This document shows positions 57,662 to 64,000 of a DNA stretch of 64,000 bases, piece after piece. Source of the stretch: Corinectria fuckeliana. Its lineage: Eukaryota; Ascomycota; Sordariomycetes; Hypocreales; Nectriaceae. Under the pieces are notes generated by a model, which was not told where the DNA came from, searched no databases, and worked only from the letters and a program-made list of their open reading frames with translations. The stretch's first letter is position 1. Each line of letters opens with the position of its first letter. The position numbers and the translations under genes are program-made. The stretch covers positions 62,001 through 126,000 of the forward strand of contig WPDH01000315.1 in assembly GCA_019137255.1 (NCBI GenBank), read 5' to 3'.

Positions 57662-58799
57662 CTTGTTTAGCTAGAAGTCGTAGAGTCCTAGCTGTGACGT
57701 GAAGATAGAAGGTCAGCCAGAGGGATCGAAAGGTTAAGGACACAGACATGGTCAAACAAAACCGTCAAGTGAGGCAAGAGGGCTACCCGCTCGGGCCTCA
57801 AGGGCCCTCACCTTGTCTCATTTCTTTGTCGAGTGTGGTTGTCCAAGGACGACTCTGCAAGGGGCCGTTTTCGTGGTGGCTTGACGGCTTCATTGGCTAC
57901 AAAGTCATGCTCGCTTGTTTTGCCCGAAAACGGGCCTATCCCCGCACGAAAGAAGATCGTGTGCTACGATGGCGGTGACGCCATCTTCTATCTCCTTCTC
58001 TTTCTTTGTTGCCCAGCCACCGACTTCCTTTGTCCTACATACGGGTCCATCTTTTCTGGCTCCGGGTAGTTGCTTAGGAACACGACCCTACTATGAAGCA
58101 GGGCCAGCCATTCTCTCGTTAGCGTACACCGACTTTTCATGGCAAAAGGAATGACCTGGTAACACACAAAAGGAATAGCTGTAGCCTAAGGATGTGATGT
58201 TCGAACACTCGCCAAAGATTGGCTCCCTCATCACCGTAGTCTTGCCCTCCCACACCAATAACACCGCCGCCTCTGTTATATTGGGAAACGCGGTGGCGGC
58301 CCTGGATGTTTCTACAAGTACCAACCATTCTGTTTCCCCCCTCCCATGCTGGACTTGGGTACACTAGGAGGAGCTGTAATACGAGCTGTAATACGAGCTG
58401 TGATACGAAGCATGTGCAACCAAGCTATGTCACGAATGGACCTATTCGATCCCAGATCAGCACGCGCTAGAAAACGTGAGCCGTCCGAGTACGTTTCAGA
58501 TCCTGCGCGAAGGCGTGCCTGTGTTTGGCAAATGTTGAACTGAGGAGGCGAGGCACAGTCACCTGCAGCGGCTTCCCGACTAGAAGTGAGACTGAGAAAA
58601 TGCTAGACTGGTCTGAAGGATTGGGGTGAGTCAATAGGTAGGCCTTTGAACCGTCAGAAGATTGAAGGAATAAAATGGGTGGGTTTCCCATCATCCTTCG
58701 CCATTTCCTCCTTTCCCTCTTCTCAATCTCAGCTTAGAGATTATACATTCCTGCCCATCAATTGGTTTTCTCCCAACTCTCCATTCTTCACTTCGCATC
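57662..58799. other. Divergent intergenic region
   Basis: 1.1 kb between the unknown gene and the Hsp70-like pseudogene. Short frames here are Ser/Pro-rich and unsupported. A 12-bp tandem repeat with three copies lies at 58371-58406. Confidence 0.45.
58371..58406 (+). repeat. Three tandem copies of a 12-bp unit
   Basis: Unit GAGCTGTAATAC at 58371-58382 and 58383-58394; the third copy at 58395-58406 has GAGCTGTGATAC. Confidence 0.85.
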
Positions 58800-60948
58800 A
58801 TGCCTACGGCACGGACGGCGGGACCTGGTGGTAACACCGGGACGGCCGTTTTCGTCGGGATGGATTTCGGGACAACGTGAGTAGTCTACTGCCGCCTTCT
58901 AGTAACGTCCTCTTTTTTGCCAGTAGACTGACCTATCTTTTGGTAGCTTTTCGGGGTTGTCGTATATCATCGGCGATGTGACCGCACATATGAGCACCTT
59001 GGAGTGGACGAACGAAGTCAAGCACAAGACTCCAAGCAAGGTGACTATTTCAGATGGAACCATCTTCTGCGGTGACTCGGTTCCTGCCGATGAAGAAGCT
59101 GTACTATGGCTGAAATTAGCCATTCCTCACCCGGACGACCTTGACCTTGAGATCCTCGAGTCTCCACTCTTCAAACGGTACATAACTCTCCGGCGTGAAC
59201 ACGGCCTCTCGGCGACAGACACGGTGACACACTTGTTTCGCTACCTGTGGACATCATTTATGCAGGACTTTCGTCAGTCTAACCCTGAAGAGGACTATAT
59301 GTTTTTCCTCACTGTTGGCGTCCCGGCCGTGTGGCCTCCAATTGGATTTGATTCCCTTCGGTAGGCTGTCGAGAACTCAGGCATCGCAGAAAACCTTCAG
59401 GCAGATTGCAGCTTCGTGACCGAGGCCGAAGCAACCATCATCGGTATACTTTCCGAACGCAGTAGCCCACTGGCAAGTCTTTACTTTACCCAACCTAGAT
59501 TCTTCTCCCTGACATCCGTGGTGATAGGGTGAACACGAATTCAGTGTCTCTATGCAGGATCTTCAGGTCGACGATATTATACTCGTATGTGACTGTGGCG
59601 GAGGGGCAGTGGTAAGTTACTCGAATCTCCTCATCTGGCACACAGTTCATACTCTAACCCGGCGACAGGATCTAGCGGGATACAAGATCACCGGTTTAAC
59701 ACCCCCCACTATGGACGAGTGCATTCCAGGCCTTTGCAAACTGAGTGGCGCCGTGAAACTGGATGACAGGTTTATCCAACTACTGGAGGACAAGGTCAAG
59801 AGAGCTCCCACTCGCCGTGGATTCTTCAACCTCAAGGAGTCCGAGGAGAAGGACGAGTGTTTTCGTTCTTTCGCTCGACAACACTGGGACAAAAGATTGA
59901 AGCGGAAATTTGCCGGGACACAATCTGCTTGGACTTGTGAAATCCCTAGAAACTGGCTTTCCGCTGCTGCCAAGAGAGCCCCGAGTACTCCGATATTGGA
60001 GTTCACCCGGTATGAGAGATTGTGATCCCTTATACGAACCACAGACTCTGACTAACATCCGCTAGTGAGGACCTCACCTCAGTTTTCGAACCCGTGACGG
60101 GAATCGCTCAACTCGTCAAGGAACAAATCGATGAGATTGTTAGGAAGGCCGGTCAAGTCCCAAAAGTATAGATCTATTAACTTCCATCCCCAACCAATTA
60201 ATGTACTGCTGCTGACATCCCTGGATAATATGTCCTTGTTTCTGGTGGCTTTGGGCTTAACCGCTTTCTCCAGCAATCCGTCTCTGAGATCGTGGACGAA
60301 GCCGCAAACGCGCATGACTGTGAGATCCAGATGGCTACCTTCTCAGCTGCGTCTGCGTAAATAGTCTCTCTCCTTCTTTTACGCAGTGGTCACTAACTCT
60401 TCACCAATAGGTTGACGGCAGTATCGCGAGGGGCGGCTCAGAAATGCGCCCTGGAATTCGACTCAGATTTACAGGCTGCAACCCCAGCTGTTCGAGTCGA
60501 TTGTCACGTCGCTCGGGCGAGTTACGGCATTCGATCCCCTACTGGAACCATGATTGAATGGTTTGCCAAAGAAGTTAGAGAACCCTGGTCTTCAAGAAAT
60601 CGGACAGGAATGCTGACATGGCGCGCTTTACAGGGCGAGCTTCTAAGCACAATGCAGCCTCCGCGCATTGGCATAGACAGCCAATTCCTCGACATCAAGC
60701 AGGAGCGCAATGGCAAAGCTACCATCAAGTTGGCAGTTTACATACAATAAGAAGGGTCCCGGGCGCGAAGGTTCTTCAGTGTGGAGTGGAAGTCGGATGT
60801 TCGTGCCGTGGCCTTTGGCCCTGGACTTTCCGGAATTCATATCGAGCCCAAGTTTATCGGAGCGTCGATGAGCGTTGCCATTTTCTACAAGAATTTGCGA
60901 CAAAGCGATGACAATATCCGCATTGAGCACGTAAATGCTGAAGCATAG
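58800..60948 (+). pseudogene. Hsp70/actin-like ATPase pseudogene
   Basis: The frame is traced through exons 58800-58876, 58947-59472, 59528-59611, 59669-60009 and 60066-60165, then about 60229-60356 and 60411-60948. It encodes the divergent fungal Hsp70-like family: phosphate-1 motif GMDFGTTFSGLSYIIG across the first intron, a YMFFLTVGVPAVWPP segment, FVTEAEATIIG, phosphate-2 motif ILVCDCGGGAVDLAGYKIT across another intron, the adenosine-side VLVSGGFGLNRFLQ, and RASYGI near the end. Three lesions are visible: TAG at 59362-59364 where the chain should continue into AVENSGI, no AG acceptor before the SGGFG exon (expected next to 60228), and TAA at 60748-60750 before a continuing frame to TAG 60946-60948. 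One intron (59473-59527) uses a GC donor. An intact protein would be a cytosolic ATP-binding protein of unknown client. Confidence 0.8.
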
Positions 60949-62338
60949 GCTTCGGTGTTAGATTTGGGCTTACCAGTAGTCTCAATCTTATGAACAGTCG
61001 GTACATTTGCTGATGTTGCGTCCGGAGGATGCCTGGGCTCTATGAAATCCATCTGTTCTTCGAGTGAGAGCTCTATTCACCAAGTCAACCGTGCTACCCA
61101 CTCCTTGACTGACGTGGGATCTTGCGAAACCATGATCTAGCCGTGTACTATTTGTTCCTGAACTGCAGCCCAAACAACATCATCTTGGGATCCTGTTGGG
61201 CAAGGCCAAGGTAAGCAGCAAGGTGAGAGAGGGTGCTCCACGCTGGAGACGTTCGGAGGCGGCGTGACAACAAGCTGGGGAACTTTTGTTATTGACTGCG
61301 TCTGCGTGGCAGCCACTGAACACTGAGAATTGGTTCGGGCATGAAGTGATAGGTGTGGCATTCAGCCTCGAACTCCGGTTAGGGTATGCTTTAGATAAGA
61401 ATGCGGCCATCGACCTGACTGCGTGCCAACAGTTCGGATCCCTACAGCATGGTGACTGGTGTAATCAGTATATTTCGTAGTCGCTGCACGCCTTTTGTTA
61501 CCCTGTAGATACATGTATAAGGTATCTGACCCGGCCGGTTGCGCTCCCTAGACGATCATGTCCCGCATTCTAAACGAGGCCCTCGGAGTTCAGGGAGCCT
61601 GTACCACCCTTAACGTGCTGCCATCTTCCCTTGCGAGAAGATTTCTAGGATGTACGATCAAGTCACTTTAATATGAGGTTAAACATGGTAAGCCAGATGG
61701 ACGTACTTTACCACAGGCACTTCATTGCTGTCGCAGAGGCAGGCCTCGCGCCACTAGCGACAACATCTCTTGAGGCGGGTGGATAGACAAGAAAACCCCA
61801 ATGCCCTTCCGTTATCTGACTGATTTCGTACTATTTCTACTGCGCTGACGCTGATAAAGCTCCTCCGTCTTTCAAGAAATACATCATTGTTCATAAATGC
61901 AAACGGCAGCTCTTGGAGCAAGCCGTCAAGTTCAACTCTCACATCCACCCTTATACTCCGTCTCGCAGGCATCATCACACGCTCCCCTCGGTCTCGTATA
62001 TCCTCCGAACGCCACACATTTCAAATATTGGCACTAGCAGCGCGTCCAATGTCGTTTTGTCGATCGTCGGCAACCAGGCCTTCACAATTAAGCGTAGCGC
62101 GCTGCGAAGCGAGACAATAGCGCTGCGGTCTAGAATGGTCCGGTGGCGTTAGGATGAGATTGGCCCTAGATAGACGCCTGTTCCTTTTTTCAGCACTAGT
62201 CGGGGGTATATAGTGAGCAATGTCCAGACTGTTTTTATCCCTCTCTGCGATGTCCTGCTTATCTTGCATTTCGGCCGCGAAAGATCCTCTTGACAGCTCG
62301 GGACTTGGTTTGTTCCCCGATCAAAAACCAAACCGACC
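60949..62338. other. Intergenic region
   Basis: 1.4 kb without a supported gene. Open frames near 61754-62152 on both strands overlap and have no family motif. The promoter of the secreted Cys-rich gene would be in the last 200 bp; a TATATAG-like run is at about 62208-62214. Confidence 0.45.
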
Positions 62339-62785
62339 ATGCCTTCTACCAGGGCAATGGCCGTCACCGTTGCAGCCCTGGCTGTTTCGGGAGTCAATGC
62401 CAGTCTTTGCAAGCCCGACTCTTCGACTACTGCGGAGGAGGCGTCGACAACGACGACCGAGGCCTGCGCTTCCTACACTGCCCGCCCCGACTACCCTAGC
62501 GATGCGACCTGCGGCAGCAAAAACTCCATCTCCGACGATAGAGTCATCAGCCAGGGTGAATCATCGTCGCTGGAAGATTGTGCGAAGATCTGCATCGAAA
62601 CCGAAAACTGCGAGCTGTTCTCCAACACCGAGGCTGCATTTCCCGGTAGCAACTTCTACTGCCAGCTCTATTCCGACTACACCCTTACGCCGTCAGATGA
62701 GGGAACCGAGTACTTCCAGCCGAACTGCTTCGAGTGTAACAGAGGAGGCGGAGGTGGGCGAGGTCGCGGAGGACGGCGTCGCTAA
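62339..62785 (+). CDS. Small secreted cysteine-rich protein with RG-rich tail
   Basis: 148 codons, no intron. A signal peptide is likely (MAVTVAALAVSGVNA core, cleavage near residue 21). A Thr/Ser/Glu-rich spacer (TTAEEASTTTTEA) follows. Residues 58-133 hold seven of the nine cysteines, at 58, 81, 85, 91, 108, 130 and 133; the others are at 24 and 43. The segment CGSKNSISDDRVI, SSSLEDCAKICIETENCELF and FYCQLYS resembles PAN/apple-like modules of fungal secreted proteins, which bind proteins or carbohydrates. Residues 135-148 are almost only Gly and Arg (GGGGGRGRGGRRR), which is unusual for a secreted protein and could bind nucleic acid or polyanions. Size, signal and Cys content fit a candidate effector or cell-wall protein; function is not known. 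Confidence 0.75.
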   Translation: MPSTRAMAVTVAALAVSGVNASLCKPDSSTTAEEASTTTTEACASYTARPDYPSDATCGSKNSISDDRVISQGESSSLEDCAKICIETENCELFSNTEAAFPGSNFYCQLYSDYTLTPSDEGTEYFQPNCFECNRGGGGGRGRGGRRR

Positions 62786-63843
62786 ATGCTGGTGAGGATT
62801 ACAACGACAATCCAGGGGTATATGATCATCTTTGGAAAGGGTGATTTGAGTTCATGAGGTATTTTGGAGCTGTGTTCACTTTTACCGTAGTAACACGAAG
62901 AATGAGAACTCGTGGTCGAGACTTTGGAGTCTATACCGCAACACAATACAATCCTGCTAGCAGCTCGTTAAGGCGACCTCATAGTTGATTTTCCGAGGGA
63001 TAGTGTGTCCTGGTCCATACGAACAGCCCACGCTATATCCGTGCGTGCACTATGCTTCGGAAATGGCGGCGTATATCTCGCACGTTGGCTCGGGGTGGTC
63101 CTTGGTGACGCTGTAGCTACGCTGGAGGTCGACTTGGTAGCCGTGCTGCATGTGCTCGAATGTGCTCCCACAGCAAGGGCCAATGCCGTGGATGAAGTAA
63201 CTTTGGCGAAAATTCTGTAGAGGGCGATAGGATGGAACTGTGAAAGTGCATTAGTCGATTGCTATGGAGGGGAGATTCTTGCTGTGGGTGGTTGAGTCGA
63301 AGAACCGTTCCACGAGTCCTAACTTACTAGTTCCCAGAGCAGGCTGTCCGTAAAGTCTTTATCTCTTGTCCAAAACGTCCCACGTGAAAACGATGCTCGG
63401 ACTAAGCATGACAATAATTTCCAAGCTCGCCCTAACGATCTACGCTACATGGGGGAGCAAGCCTCGGTCCTATTCCGAAGACAGCCAATAAACATGCATC
63501 CAGGCCGGGCTTTAATAGTCACTGGAATTATTTCAGAGCATACTGATGTCAATTCTCTAAATACTCGAGGAGTGCTTTCTCCTCGTCGGAAATAGGAGAT
63601 GAGAACTGCTGCCTGATATCGGGCAAGGGTCGGCGATCCTCCATCTGATCTATTCCATGCTGAATAGTATACATGTCAGCAACCGATATCCCGAAAAGAC
63701 CGACGGAAACCGACTTCATACTGGCTCCTATTTACACGCCGATTCCGGTGCTGACAGCAATATAACCCGAGCTTCCTATCTATTCAGGTGGATGTTCCTC
63801 GATTCTTTGGAAACACCGTTCGAAGCCACATACCAATAATACC
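62786..63843. other. Intergenic region with a possible decayed exon
   Basis: On the minus strand, about 62955-63230 reads GIGPCCGSTFEHMQHGYQ and KDHPEPTCEIYAAISEA, then a stop, then CTHGYSVGCSYGPGHTIP in the same frame. The text is protein-like but unassigned. The last 200 bp would be the promoter of the next gene. Confidence 0.35.
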
Positions 63844-64000
63844 ATGACGTCCTACAATCACAATGATGCTGCGGCGGATCGCATCACCGCCCACACAGCC
63901 CCAGACGTGGAGATGACCCCGACATCCAAGCTTGATTCCAAAGAAAACACTGATCCGTTTCTCGTCATATTCAATCCTCAGTACGATGCTGAAAACCCAA
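63844..64000 (+). CDS. MFS transporter (DHA1-like), 5' fragment cut by window end
   Basis: The frame opens at ATG 63844 and is open to the window edge (52 codons). The N-terminal cytosolic segment contains DPFLVIFNPQYDAENP, very like the DPxxVxFxxxxDPxNPxxW lead-in of fungal drug:H+ antiporter (DHA1) MFS proteins. The first membrane helix has not been reached, so the assignment depends on this short motif. Likely a plasma-membrane exporter of small molecules; substrate cannot be inferred. Confidence 0.6.
   Translation, partial: MTSYNHNDAAADRITAHTAPDVEMTPTSKLDSKENTDPFLVIFNPQYDAENP

Noticed and set aside
1..64000. CRISPR arrays, bacterial operons, rRNA genes or intact transposons
   Set aside because: None seen: no regular spacer-repeat arrays, no transposase or reverse transcriptase motifs, no rRNA-like sequence; the genome is clearly eukaryotic.

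Overview
The window looks like nuclear DNA of a filamentous ascomycete (Pezizomycotina, most likely Sordariomycetes). Genes run on both strands and carry short GT-AG introns of about 50-85 nt with CTAAC/CTGAC branch sites. The gene families are typical of this group: a giant siderophore NRPS, a Zn(II)2Cys6 regulator, NACHT-ankyrin and HET-domain genes, an MFS sugar porter and a GH35 beta-galactosidase. I cannot name the genus.

Left part (1-20.5 kb): a siderophore locus. An ABCC-type exporter (minus strand, cut by the window edge) is divergent from an N5-hydroxyornithine acyltransferase of the SidF/SidL/AlcB family. Next comes a 4920-residue NRPS with the order A-T-C-A-T-C-A-T-C-T-C-T-C, which is the SidC/ferrichrome-synthetase plan. 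Together they suggest synthesis and membrane transport of a ferrichrome-type hydroxamate whose acyl group is set by the neighbouring acyltransferase. A near-GC-free island of about 320 bp lies between the exporter and the acyltransferase.

Middle-left (20.5-32.2 kb): a decayed kinase-like remnant, a disordered Arg-rich protein of unknown function, and a pair that looks like a fungal NLR immunity module. The pair is a SesA-type protein with a Gly/Asn-rich tail, followed 120 bp later by a NACHT-ankyrin STAND protein that I reconstruct from four exons, including one GC-AG intron. An Aim6-like phosphodiesterase-fold protein follows.

Middle (32.6-49.1 kb): mostly intact metabolic genes. They are a six-exon MFS sugar transporter, an F-box-like protein, a 978-residue uncharacterised protein, a seven-exon secreted GH35 beta-galactosidase, an IroE/Fes-type (siderophore) esterase-like hydrolase and a ToxD-like medium-chain reductase.

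Right (49-64 kb): accessory and decaying DNA. It has a HET-domain pseudogene, an intact Zn(II)2Cys6 regulator that seems to need a 3-nt microexon, an acidic-tailed unknown gene, an Hsp70/actin-like ATPase pseudogene with two in-frame stops and a missing splice acceptor, a secreted cysteine-rich protein with an RG-rich tail, and the first 52 codons of an MFS transporter.

All exon boundaries were worked out by reading splice signals and family motifs by eye. Family assignments are from remembered motifs; no database search was run.
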